From contig JAIQFE010000032.1 in assembly GCA_020073445.1 (NCBI GenBank), positions 32,868 through 96,867 of the forward strand: DNA of 64,000 nt, in the 5' to 3' direction. Positions within the stretch are counted from its first letter, which is position 1. Each line of letters opens with the position of its first letter. The notes under the pieces are model-generated. The model saw only the letters and a list, made by a program, of their open reading frames with translations. It ran no database searches and was not told the origin of the DNA. Shown piece after piece: positions 1-8,390 of the stretch. The DNA is from Terriglobia bacterium. GTDB lineage: Bacteria > Acidobacteriota > Terriglobia > Bryobacterales > Bryobacteraceae. The translations under genes and the position numbers were made by a program.

Positions 1-2722
1 CGTGAGAAATTCCCGTCGTCCAGCTTGTCGGCTTGCCGTTTCGCCAGTCAGATGAAAACGCCACTTTGCAGAGGCGTGGAACGATCACCGTATCGAAGTA
101 ATGGCCCACCTCGACGGTCAGATATTTTCGATGGCCATGGTCTTCCCGATTCAAACGGATCACAGCATGCGCAGTGCTTCCGGAGCCACCAAAACAATCC
201 ACGACCGTGCTGGCATCTTTGCCTGCGTGTTGAATGAACCGCGCGACAAAGCCGGAGTGCTTAGGGGCGAGAAACACACCGGAGCGTCCAAACAACGCGG
301 ACGTTTCCTTTTCGCCATCCGAGTAATCCTGAAAAACGCTCTTGCCGATGTTGGTCTCGACTTCGTGCAACATCCGCTTGAGCCTGGGGACCTTCTGCTC
401 GTCAGGGCCCCACGCGATTCTGTGATCACGGTCGAGGGAGACAAAACTCTTCTTGTCAGGGGAATCCTCATCGTCCGCGAACGCAAACTTCCAGCCGCTC
501 TTCGGATGCGGGCATGGCTGTTTGGTCACAGGATGCAAAGGCTTGTAGAACCTCCAATTAGGGTGTTCCGGATCGCGCGTGGTCGGTGACTGCTTGGTAG
601 CGGGCATTGACGTGTTGTCCTCTTGGTAGACCCAGATGGATGCTTTGCAATCCCCAGCCGTTATTTCAGGAACAAATGTTCCCTGAGCATCACGATATTC
701 AGCGTGACTGTAGTTGAACAGCCCCCTCCAAGGATCGTTACCTTTCTCGTCTTCCCATTCAAGCCCCTGGGCTTCAACTTCCTCGCGAAACTCTATCTTG
801 TGGCGTTCATACAGGGTGCGGATCTCGGTTTCGACTTCCGAGATCGGGCGATACTCTGGGTTTAATCGCGCAACCAGCTCCATCACCTGTTCGTACCCAG
901 GCTTGGGTTCCCGAAACATCCCGCGATCTCGTTCGGCGACAATCCGGTTTGCTGCATAGACCTCGACGTACTCGTGGTTCGTCGAGTAATTCGGAGCCTG
1001 ACTATTATTCGTGTTCATCGACCAAATCAGCTCCTCAATTCTGTTTCGAGGCCCGAAGGTGTAATTCATCGCCTGCTCAAGTAGCGATCTTTCCAGCTTG
1101 TCAATACTGGCGAAGATTGCGCCATCCTCTCGCAAAAGCCTCCTGAGAAGAGCGAGCCGGTCGAGCATCATGGTTGCCCACGAAGAGTGCCGGTAGTTGT
1201 TCTTGTAAGGAATAGAGCTGCTGTCGGTGTTGTAGGGAGGATCGATGTAGATGCACTTTGCTAGCGCACGGTAGCGTGGCTCGATCAGGCGTAGAGCCTG
1301 AAAATTGTCCGAATGTACGCAGAGGCCATCAAGTGATTTATCCAGGTCATTTACTGAAGAGAGCAGTCGCGCCTTGAACGCCGTGTCGAAGTGTTGTGTG
1401 TCGATCATCATGTGCGGCTGACGCTTCAGAAATTCTGGTGTTCTGGGCTCGGCCGTGAACAGATCCGCCGGCCTTTGAGACAGTGAGTACAGATCTTCCC
1501 ATTCCGCCCACTGCGCCTCATTTGCGCAAATCTCCGAATAGAGGGCTTCCGGTACTCTATCAACTGTCATGCAGTAACGCGTTTCCACGACGAACTTCTT
1601 CTTCAGCCAGAGCTTTTTCTGGAAGTCTTCGATCTGGGCTAGCATCCGGATAACCGGCAGCGCACAGCGTCGTAACGCCCGGATTTTCGATAGATAAACT
1701 TCGGCCTTGGGGGCTGTGCTGTTTTCGATATCGTCGAGGTAAACAACCTCATTCTTGATATAGAAATCCAGCTCCCGGCGCAGGAAGCCGCCCAAATCCT
1801 TGTGTATGAAGTAGTCGAACTGATTACGCGCCGTATAGCTGCGCAAATGATTCTGAATGGGCGTACGGTCGTCCTCGCCAACGGCGAACAATAGGGCTCT
1901 CCAGGTCGGGGGCAGTTCATCGTGCAGCGTCTTCAACGTGTTTGCATTGGCCTTGTCCTGGAGATTCCGCTCGGACGTCTGCTCGCGATACCGGAAACGA
2001 ATGCGAAGGTGGTCCAGCGCGACCTCTTCGAAAGGCTGTTCCTGATCAAGTTGAAAGGCTCTTGAAGTTTTACCGTCGGCCTTTCGGTTATCTTTTTCCG
2101 TGTCACCTTCAATAAGTTTCAGTTCAACCGTGAATTCCGGCGGGGGCGTCTGCTGGAACAGCGGGCCTTCCTTGGGCCGCACATGAAACCGGTAGTCACG
2201 CAACAGTTCCGAGGATTTGATGTAGTACTGGTCCATGTTGGCCCAGACCATCTTCACTTCCTCTCCGTTATAAGGAATCACGTATTTCTCGCGCCCGTGT
2301 ACGGTGGATCGCTGCAACCCAAGGAAATCGCCTTCCTGGTAGTAGCGCGAAAAAAACGTGTAAAGGTGCGAGTAAACCTCGTCCGCCGTCTCTTGCAGAC
2401 TTCCTCCCGTCGTCAAGCGCGCCTTCAGGTCCGCGACCCTTGGGGACAAGTCCGCGGAGATGCCGGCGGCCCGCGCGGCTTCCTCGGCCTTGTGCAACTC
2501 ACCCTCGATTTGCGCGTGGTCTTCGGCCTGATACGCCCGCAGCGCCTCAAGAACTGTCTTTTCGAGGTGCTGATCCAGGAACTCGGTGATCTCGCGATGG
2601 CGCTGTCGCAGAATCCGATAAATTCCAAAATCAAGATCGGCTTTGTCGAGCTCGAAGAGCTCGCGAAGCTTCAACTTCAGTTTCTCGAAATTCGCCGAGG
2701 CCGGAACCGTAGTTTCAGGCAT
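1..2722 (-). CDS. Adenine-specific DNA methyltransferase, beta class, partial (C-terminus beyond left edge)
   Basis: The minus-strand frame from an ATG at 2722 stays open to the window edge (907 codons read, no stop). The protein begins with a helical region (ELFELDKADLDFGIYRILRQ) that I associate with large Mod-like site-specific methyltransferases. Catalytic motif IV, YIDPPYNTD, lies near residue 492, and the AdoMet-binding motif I, DCFGGSGSTAH, lies near residue 845. Motif IV before motif I is the beta-class order of N6-adenine/N4-cytosine methyltransferases (N6_N4_Mtase family). It starts 20 bp after the stop of the upstream helicase, so the two are probably one operon. Likely role is host-DNA methylation in a type III-like or helicase-linked restriction system; any restriction subunit would lie beyond the left edge. 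The long N-terminal half (residues about 1-480) may hold target recognition, which is not visible from motifs. Confidence 0.85.
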   Translation of the reverse strand, partial: MPETTVPASANFEKLKLKLRELFELDKADLDFGIYRILRQRHREITEFLDQHLEKTVLEALRAYQAEDHAQIEGELHKAEEAARAAGISADLSPRVADLKARLTTGGSLQETADEVYSHLYTFFSRYYQEGDFLGLQRSTVHGREKYVIPYNGEEVKMVWANMDQYYIKSSELLRDYRFHVRPKEGPLFQQTPPPEFTVELKLIEGDTEKDNRKADGKTSRAFQLDQEQPFEEVALDHLRIRFRYREQTSERNLQDKANANTLKTLHDELPPTWRALLFAVGEDDRTPIQNHLRSYTARNQFDYFIHKDLGGFLRRELDFYIKNEVVYLDDIENSTAPKAEVYLSKIRALRRCALPVIRMLAQIEDFQKKLWLKKKFVVETRYCMTVDRVPEALYSEICANEAQWAEWEDLYSLSQRPADLFTAEPRTPEFLKRQPHMMIDTQHFDTAFKARLLSSVNDLDKSLDGLCVHSDNFQALRLIEPRYRALAKCIYIDPPYNTDSSSIPYKNNYRHSSWATMMLDRLALLRRLLREDGAIFASIDKLERSLLEQAMNYTFGPRNRIEELIWSMNTNNSQAPNYSTNHEYVEVYAANRIVAERDRGMFREPKPGYEQVMELVARLNPEYRPISEVETEIRTLYERHKIEFREEVEAQGLEWEDEKGNDPWRGLFNYSHAEYRDAQGTFVPEITAGDCKASIWVYQEDNTSMPATKQSPTTRDPEHPNWRFYKPLHPVTKQPCPHPKSGWKFAFADDEDSPDKKSFVSLDRDHRIAWGPDEQKVPRLKRMLHEVETNIGKSVFQDYSDGEKETSALFGRSGVFLAPKHSGFVARFIQHAGKDASTVVDCFGGSGSTAHAVIRLNREDHGHRKYLTVEVGHYFDTVIVPRLCKVAFSSDWRNGKPTSWTTGISH

Positions 2723-2742
2723 TGATTTGCATGGACTTCATT

Positions 2743-5682
2743 CTATGGCCGAAGCCTGAACGAGCCGAGACTCCATCGGATTTTGAACAGGACATGAATG
2801 GCTTCCGTCTGCCCAAGTTTACCGCGGAGGTCACCGACGAGCCGGTCGCGCTTCGCCCCGATCTCGTCTTCGACATCAAAGATTTCCTGGCGAAGCTTAC
2901 GGAGCCTCTTCTCGGAGGCGGCAATTTCCTCCTGTAGGCGCGCCTGATCGGCGAGACTGGCGGCCTTGCCCGCCTCATTACGCAGATCACGAATCCGCAG
3001 CTTGGTGTCTCGCAGCGCTTTCTCTGCGTTGGAAATCTGATCGTCCGCCCAGGCGTCGAGCTTGCGCCGCTCTCCATCGAAAAACGACGAATTTCGGGCA
3101 GCCAATGTCGTCGTGAGAACATCGCAGGCGCGTTTCAGGTCGTCGGAAAGCGATGCCGGCACCCGACCTTCCTCAATCGTTTCGCAAACTGTTGCCGGGA
3201 GGAGAAACAAGCGCTGCGACTGCTCATCATCCAAACTCTCCCCTGTGTCCGTGCAGGCCGCGAACACCAGATGGTCCTCGGCGTGTTCCAGGGCTTCAAG
3301 CGTCAGCTTCGCGAGAATCAGATATCCGGAGCGGCCCAACAGAGGCTGAAGGATCGCGATGTTCTTTCCGCTTGCGGCATAGTCGAAATCGACGTGCGCC
3401 GCCGGCGTTTCAAGCGCCGATGCCTTCTCGATGACTTTCCGCGCGATCGGATGGCCGACGCGGTAAAGATTCGCGTCCTCAACCTCCTTTCCCAGCCGGT
3501 AAGGCCCGGCATGGATTGGCTCGTCGGGGAAAGGGTTCTTGTGGAGCGTGAAGCTGTACAAGTTGTCGTCGAAACTGGCGTCGTCCGCCAGAATATACCG
3601 TGTCAGATTCCATAACTGTTCGTTGAAGCGGCTAAGCAGCTTATGGCTCTGCAGGCGAACCTTCTCGACAACCTCGTGGTCGAAATTGTTCAGCAGTTTC
3701 TCGCGGGCTTCCTTCTGTCCTTCCCCAATCTCTGTTTCGAGATCCTTCTGCAGCTCATCGAATTCGAAGGCGATCTGTTCCGGCGTCCGGCATTTTTGAT
3801 AGATGCCCACAATCCGTTTTTCAAAGTCGACACCCGACTCCACGGAACCGAGGACCTCGTCGCTAGCGCCAAAGACGCCATTGAAGAGCTGAAACTTCTC
3901 GTCAAGTAGCTGGTAAACGCGCACATCAGCAGCGTTTTCTTTGTTCAGGAAGTTGACCACCACAACGTCGAACTTCTGGCCATAACGGTGGCAGCGGCCG
4001 ATCCGCTGTTCAACCCGCTGCGGATTCCACGGAAGATCGTAATTCACAACGAGGTTGCAAAACTGAAGATTGATGCCTTCGGCAGCTGCTTCTGTCGCTA
4101 TCATGATCGCGGCTTCGTCCCGAAAATACTCGACGAGCGCGGCGCGGCGGTCTGCGGTGGGTGAGTTCGTAATCCGATCGGTCCCGGCGTGCTGTGCGAG
4201 CCAGCGCTGATAGATCTCCCTCGATTGCGGGTCGGTATTTGACCCATTGAACAGCACGGTCTTGCCCGCGAATTCCGTCCGTTCCAGAACGCGGTAGAGG
4301 TAATCCTGTGTGCGACGGGATTCTGTGAAGATAATTGCCTTTTGCTGAAGAACGGCGCTGCCTTTGTTTTTGCGAGCTTCCGCGGCGGCAGCAAATCCGC
4401 GTCTGAGTGCCGTCAGCAGCACCTCGCCCTTGGAGTTCTTGACAATGGATTTCGCCAGGGCATGGAACTCCCGGAGCAGCGCGATCTCCTGCTTTAGCTC
4501 TTCCAATGTTTCCGGGGTGAGTGGTGGGCGCTCGATCGCCACAGTTCCGTCTTCTTCCTCCGCCCATTCGTCTTCCAGTTCGGGAAGTTCCTCGAAATTC
4601 TCACTGAGAGTTTCGGGGGCCGATTCCACAGCAACTGAAGCTGAAGCGGCCTTTTCCAGCTTTTTGGCCAGCCCCTCCAGCGTGTCTGAAATCGCATAAG
4701 TGGAAGACGCTAGCAGTTTTCGCAAGATCAGCGTCATGAGTTGGCGCTGGCTAGCGGGTAGCGCATAGAGGGTCGGCCTGCGCAGATAATCGGAGACGAC
4801 GCCATAGAGGCGCTGCTCTTCGCCAGTGGCGACAAACTCCTGGACAAGAGCGTGCCGACTCGTAAAATTCACGTATTCGAGCACCTGTCGCCGGAGGGTT
4901 CGCTTGCAAACTGTACGCAGTCGGTCCTTGAGGGACGCAAAATCGTTATCGTCCGAGAGGCGCACAAATTGAGACCGGAAGCTCTTCAGGTCACCGAACG
5001 TCATTTCGTCCACGATACTTACGAGGCCATATAGTTCGAGAAGCGAGTTCTGAAGCGGTGTTGCCGTCAACAAAACTTTCGGAAACGACGACACCGCGTT
5101 CTTGATCGCGTTAGCAATCTTGCTGGTCGCCTTATATACATTTCGGAGCCGGTGAGCTTCATCGATCACGATTAGACTCCACTCCGTCTGGCGTATGTAC
5201 GGCTCCTTAGTCCGCGCGAACTGGTAGGAACAGATCACCACGGCGGGTTGATTGAACGGGTTCAAGTTACCGGAGCGAACGGCGTCATTGAAACTCTTGG
5301 TCTCAAGTATCGAACTCGGCAGAAAAAACTTGTCTGCGAGTTCCTGACTCCATTGCTTCCGCAGATTGGATGGACAAATCACGAGAAGACGGCGTTTCCG
5401 TTCCGCCCAGTTCTGCGCCAGCAATATCCCCGCCTCGATGGTCTTTCCCAAGCCAACTTCGTCTGCGAGAATTGCCCCCTTCGAGAACGGCGAGCGGAAT
5501 GCGAAGAGCGCTGCGTCGATCTGATGAGGATTCAGATCCACCTGTGCGTCTGCCAGCGCGGTCGCGAATTTCTCCACGCTGTCCGACCCGGAACGCTTCG
5601 TTAGCTCGTGCGCGAAGTACTTGGCGTGGTAGATGGTCAGGCCGTCCATAGAGTCAACCGGCGAGTTGAACGTCTGGCGCAA
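2743..5682 (-). CDS. SNF2/RapA-type DEAH helicase of a modification operon
   Basis: A 979-residue superfamily 2 ATPase. The Walker A segment ILADEVGLGKTIEA (residues 71-84) is of the RapA/SNF2 type. Motif II, VIDEAHRLRN, lies near residue 172, followed by LLTATPLQNSLLELYG. The second RecA lobe has AIIFTESRRTQDYL and, near residues 550-575, WNPQRVEQRIGRCHRYGQ. The C-terminal 100 residues are strongly heptad-like (coiled coil, about 885-970). It most likely translocates on DNA for the adjacent methyltransferase; DISARM DrmD is an SNF2 helicase in a comparable position, but drmA/B/C are not visible here. The TTG start at 5682 follows directly on a three-codon ORF (ATG GAT GGC TAG) that has the good ribosome site AAAGGAG, so translation may restart there. 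ATG 5649 is the alternative start. Confidence 0.85.
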   Translation of the reverse strand: MRQTFNSPVDSMDGLTIYHAKYFAHELTKRSGSDSVEKFATALADAQVDLNPHQIDAALFAFRSPFSKGAILADEVGLGKTIEAGILLAQNWAERKRRLLVICPSNLRKQWSQELADKFFLPSSILETKSFNDAVRSGNLNPFNQPAVVICSYQFARTKEPYIRQTEWSLIVIDEAHRLRNVYKATSKIANAIKNAVSSFPKVLLTATPLQNSLLELYGLVSIVDEMTFGDLKSFRSQFVRLSDDNDFASLKDRLRTVCKRTLRRQVLEYVNFTSRHALVQEFVATGEEQRLYGVVSDYLRRPTLYALPASQRQLMTLILRKLLASSTYAISDTLEGLAKKLEKAASASVAVESAPETLSENFEELPELEDEWAEEEDGTVAIERPPLTPETLEELKQEIALLREFHALAKSIVKNSKGEVLLTALRRGFAAAAEARKNKGSAVLQQKAIIFTESRRTQDYLYRVLERTEFAGKTVLFNGSNTDPQSREIYQRWLAQHAGTDRITNSPTADRRAALVEYFRDEAAIMIATEAAAEGINLQFCNLVVNYDLPWNPQRVEQRIGRCHRYGQKFDVVVVNFLNKENAADVRVYQLLDEKFQLFNGVFGASDEVLGSVESGVDFEKRIVGIYQKCRTPEQIAFEFDELQKDLETEIGEGQKEAREKLLNNFDHEVVEKVRLQSHKLLSRFNEQLWNLTRYILADDASFDDNLYSFTLHKNPFPDEPIHAGPYRLGKEVEDANLYRVGHPIARKVIEKASALETPAAHVDFDYAASGKNIAILQPLLGRSGYLILAKLTLEALEHAEDHLVFAACTDTGESLDDEQSQRLFLLPATVCETIEEGRVPASLSDDLKRACDVLTTTLAARNSSFFDGERRKLDAWADDQISNAEKALRDTKLRIRDLRNEAGKAASLADQARLQEEIAASEKRLRKLRQEIFDVEDEIGAKRDRLVGDLRGKLGQTEAIHVLFKIRWSLGSFRLRP

Positions 5683-5864
5683 CTAGCCATCCATGCCAGC
5701 GAAGCTCCTTTAACGTTCTGAAAATAAGTAGGATAGCGCAACTCCCACAGTGGCGGCCGCTAGGTGCCTAGGACAGCCTCCAATCGTTGCCCCAAGACCA
5801 CAACTGTGGCAATGCCGTCTCAAATACGGTCCTCGATCGTTTCGCGTACGCTAGGGCACCTTAC

Positions 5865-5883
5865 GGATAAGCTTCGCTTATCC
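5865..5883. repeat. REP-like short palindrome
   Basis: A perfect 8-bp stem (GGATAAGC / GCTTATCC) around a 3-nt loop (TTC), flanked by TACG and CGGC. The overall form resembles bacterial REP elements of the GGATAAG type. It has no T-run on either side, so it is not an obvious terminator. Only one copy was seen in the window. Confidence 0.45.
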
Positions 5884-6318
5884 CGGCTACATGGCCTTGG
5901 ACGATCCGGAGAACAGCGCAGATTGACTACCATGCTCCGCGCGGATCTGCGGCCGGTAATGCGAAGGCCGATCTGACCATTCGCTTCGAACTGGTACAAA
6001 ATACCGGTCTGGTCGGTGCCACCGCAATCTCAGGACGAGGTCCATTAGCGATACGTACAACTGATGCTGCCGTGATCCTGTACGTTTGTCAGCGGTTTTC
6101 TCAGCACGAGGCTCGGTCTCAAAGGTTCCAAGCCGTTGCTGCCCGTCTCAGGCTATTCCTTAAGCCTTTGAAAGTGCAACGGAAGACGCAAATAATCTTC
6201 GGATAAGACTTGACACGGGTGGTTTCGTATTAACAGGTTCGTCGGTTGGATCGATCCCGGCGCGTGGCTCTATAAGGTTCAATCACATACGGATAATTGC
6301 AGGCGTCCTATTAACCTT

Positions 6319-6340
6319 CCGGGAGCCAAACCGGGAGCCA
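6319..6340. repeat. 12-bp direct repeat beside integrase relic
   Basis: CCGGGAGCC occurs twice with a 12-bp period (6319-6327 and 6331-6339), separated by AAA. It lies 50-75 bp past the stop codon of the decayed recombinase on the minus strand, where an attachment site or arm site would be expected. Function is inferred only from position. Confidence 0.35.
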
Positions 6341-6391
6341 GGGGATTCAGTACCATTACATCGGCGACCTCTTGCCGAGCCACCGGTTGAG

Positions 6392-6487
6392 CTACGAATA
6401 GGTATTCCTAGCCGTCCGCACATCGGCGTGTCCGAGCGTGGCCTCGGGGAGAGCGCATTCCTTCTTGATGAAGTCCGATCGCTGTAA
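6392..6487 (-). pseudogene. Tyrosine recombinase C-terminal relic
   Basis: The minus strand reads KKECALPEATLGHADVRTA followed by RNTYS and a TAG stop at 6392. LGHADVRT..NTY is the C-terminal box of tyrosine recombinases (LGH..., then the catalytic Tyr). Only about 30 residues are legible, and the rest of the integrase is not found upstream on that strand. It marks a past site-specific integration at the left border of the 6.5-17 kb locus. Confidence 0.55.
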
Positions 6488-6519
6488 AGATGACCGCCCC
6501 CGCGCGTTCTACTTAATAG

Positions 6520-7518
6520 GTGCATATACCGGTCCAGAAAGCAGACAGTGAAGTTTGTGCTCAAACTCCGAGTGTTTCGGTCCGCCGGACGCCTAAGCAG
6601 GGGCTCGTGGTGGACAACCGAGCGGAGCACCCGGAGGAGCGTGAGTGGCGATGTTTTCTATCGGGCGACACAGAAGCGGATCGAGCTGCGCAAATGTCTC
6701 AACATCTTGATGCCTGTCCGAGGTGCCTGGAGATCTTTGATCGCTTACCACCACCCACCTACTACAGCCTGGGCCGTCCCTTGCGGCCAGCGTTCGCGTT
6801 GTCGCCGGCCCGGATCGATGAACAAGTTGATGCTTTGACGTTCCAACTCATTGAGCGAGTTCGGTCAGGGGGCACGTATCTCCTTGCTTCAGACTGGCTA
6901 GGCGAAACCAGTTTGTATCTCGTGCTGTCACTTTCGGCCACCCGGCTCCGGCGTCTTGGCTACTCCGTTGCCGTTTCCGGTTCACCGTTCAGCTGTCGTC
7001 AACTCCCAGTGCGGCACGGTGTTGATGTGGCGATCCTCTTAGAAGCTACGGCATTCAACTCTCGAAGCTGGTCAGATGCGACGAAAAGGGGACGATTAAA
7101 TGTTCTAGTCGGGTGCAGCTCAGATTGGAATCAACGGGTCGATTTCGTTGTGCGGGCGCCCAGTTCGGCGGGCACGAAGGATTTGTTCAATGACCGGTGC
7201 TCGGCGTTGCGGAATAAGTGGCGGGCAACTCGAGACATCATCGTTCGACGGGGTCTCTTGCTCAATGCCTTCGGTGTGGATTGCCCGCCAGGATTCTTTT
7301 TATCGAAACAAGTGCCAGCTCCCTTCGTCTGCATCGAAACACCGGCTGGCGAACGTACAGGCTGGTCGAGTGTAGAGGGTCAATGGATGGCGTGGGAAGC
7401 GGTGCGCGAGTTGGTGACACCTGAGGACATCCGCGTCGCCATCGAACCGCTGGCTAGATTCCCATCGCTGGCGGATCGCCTTCGATTCCGTGCCAAAATT
7501 CGAGGGCTGGCGAAGTGA
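6520..7518 (+). CDS. Zinc-finger (anti-sigma-like) protein with possible degenerate P-loop domain
   Basis: A 332-residue protein. Near residues 58-70 it has MSQHLDACPRCLEIF, the H-x3-C-x2-C arrangement of the anti-sigma zinc finger (zf-HC2), here H62, C66 and C69. The following domain starts SGGTYLLASDWLGETSLYLV (about 116-135). This looks like a P-loop strand-loop-helix in which the usual GKT/S is replaced by GETS; a hydrophobic strand VDVAILLEATAF follows where Walker B would fall. So the fold could be a catalytically dead RecA-like ATPase, which is inference. The start is uncertain: GTG at 6520 gives the longest frame, and GTGs at 6607/6610 are alternatives. It lies 169 bp upstream of a sigma-like gene on the same strand, the usual context of an anti-sigma partner, though here it comes first. 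No membrane segment is apparent. Confidence 0.6.
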   Translation: MHIPVQKADSEVCAQTPSVSVRRTPKQGLVVDNRAEHPEEREWRCFLSGDTEADRAAQMSQHLDACPRCLEIFDRLPPPTYYSLGRPLRPAFALSPARIDEQVDALTFQLIERVRSGGTYLLASDWLGETSLYLVLSLSATRLRRLGYSVAVSGSPFSCRQLPVRHGVDVAILLEATAFNSRSWSDATKRGRLNVLVGCSSDWNQRVDFVVRAPSSAGTKDLFNDRCSALRNKWRATRDIIVRRGLLLNAFGVDCPPGFFLSKQVPAPFVCIETPAGERTGWSSVEGQWMAWEAVRELVTPEDIRVAIEPLARFPSLADRLRFRAKIRGLAK

Positions 7519-7687
7519 ACGGATCTGTGGTGGGCAGCCCTTGACTCCTCGGCGTAGAAGATTGATTATGAGAAAGGTAGTCTTTTAGTAGTCGCCAGCC
7601 CAACTCGGCTGCGCTCTTTGCCAATTCGCCCGCGAGAAGCTCGCGGGGCTTGATCGAGATAACTCGGTCAAAGGAAAGGCAGAGGGC

Positions 7688-8371
7688 ATGGCACGCAAAC
7701 ATTTCTCACCCGTACTCAACCCGGAGCAGTTTTTTGGTGAAGTTCGCTCCAAAGTGGTCCGAAAGGCAAGAGCGGCAGGCCTCTCGCCAGCGGACGCAGA
7801 AGACTGTGCGCAGGACGCGATCGCCTCTCTGTTGCGCTTGCTCGAACATCAACCACAGCGCAGAGAGCAGCCCGAGAAACTCTTGGGATGGTTGTTCCTG
7901 AAAGCCGACTCACTGAAGATCGACTATCATCGGAGGGCCGAGGCTCGCCCAGAACAACCTCTCGTCGAAACGGACGAGAACGGACGCGAATTCTGGCTGG
8001 GAGTCGCCTCTCCCCGACCGAGTCCAGAAGAGGAGGCTGAGGCCAGGGAGATTGAGCGTGGCTTTTCTCGCTTCTCCCTCAAGCTGTGTCATCGTACCAG
8101 GCTGGAGATTGTGCGGTCACTCTTCCTCCTGGCGAAACAGATGTTCCCCGAAAGTCAGACTGACCAGTTTCGTTTTGCTAGGATACTGGTCTTCAGCGGG
8201 AAGGGCCCGGACAAAAGATCAAGGGAGGACGTCGCGCACCTCGCCGGACTATTGCGAAAAAGCTCAGGCGCGACGATGACCGAACTCAATCGTCTTCAGC
8301 CTCTGTGGAAGAATACCGAGCGTGAAGTCTTCCTTCCCCTGTTCCGTGTGACATATAAACAATCGGAATAA
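7688..8371 (+). CDS. ECF sigma-like protein (sigma region 2, no clear region 4)
   Basis: A 227-residue protein. Residues 32-50 (LSPADAEDCAQDAIASLLR) and 67-83 (GWLFLKADSLKIDYHRR) match the sigma-70 region 2 pattern of ECF factors: an acidic core-binding helix, then the -10 recognition helix ending in DYxRR. The C-terminal 110 residues are helical and basic but do not show a clean region 4 helix-turn-helix, so this may be a divergent sigma or a regulator that binds core polymerase without -35 contact. It ends 20 bp before the convergent end of the giant ATPase-NYN gene. Together with the preceding zinc-finger protein it suggests switchable transcription of the locus. Confidence 0.6.
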   Translation: MARKHFSPVLNPEQFFGEVRSKVVRKARAAGLSPADAEDCAQDAIASLLRLLEHQPQRREQPEKLLGWLFLKADSLKIDYHRRAEARPEQPLVETDENGREFWLGVASPRPSPEEEAEAREIERGFSRFSLKLCHRTRLEIVRSLFLLAKQMFPESQTDQFRFARILVFSGKGPDKRSREDVAHLAGLLRKSSGATMTELNRLQPLWKNTEREVFLPLFRVTYKQSE

Positions 8372-8390
8372 AATGGCCTCCCGCCCTCTA

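Larger units (their letters stand above)
5683..6391. other. Non-coding stretch between the modification operon and the sigma/NYN locus
   Basis: About 700 bp without a credible coding frame. It contains a REP-like hairpin (5865-5883) and a 12-bp-period direct repeat (6319-6340). Short open frames here lack ribosome sites and recognisable protein features. A TTGACA at 6209 has no -10 box at a workable distance. Together with the integrase remnant just to the right, it looks like debris at a module junction. Confidence 0.5.

Noticed and set aside
1..5682. A DISARM or BREX system
   Set aside because: Only a helicase and a methyltransferase are visible; no drmA/B/C, pglZ, brxC or PLD genes are in the window. 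Kept as a possibility for the sequence further left.
6209..6240. A TTGACA promoter before the zinc-finger gene
   Set aside because: The only -10-like hexamer (TATTAA) is about 12 bp away, too close for a sigma-70 promoter.
6361..6440. A tRNA-like look on the minus strand (TCGTAGCTCAACCGGTGGCTCG)
   Set aside because: No acceptor or anticodon stems can be formed; the stretch is better explained by the integrase C-terminal relic and its flank.
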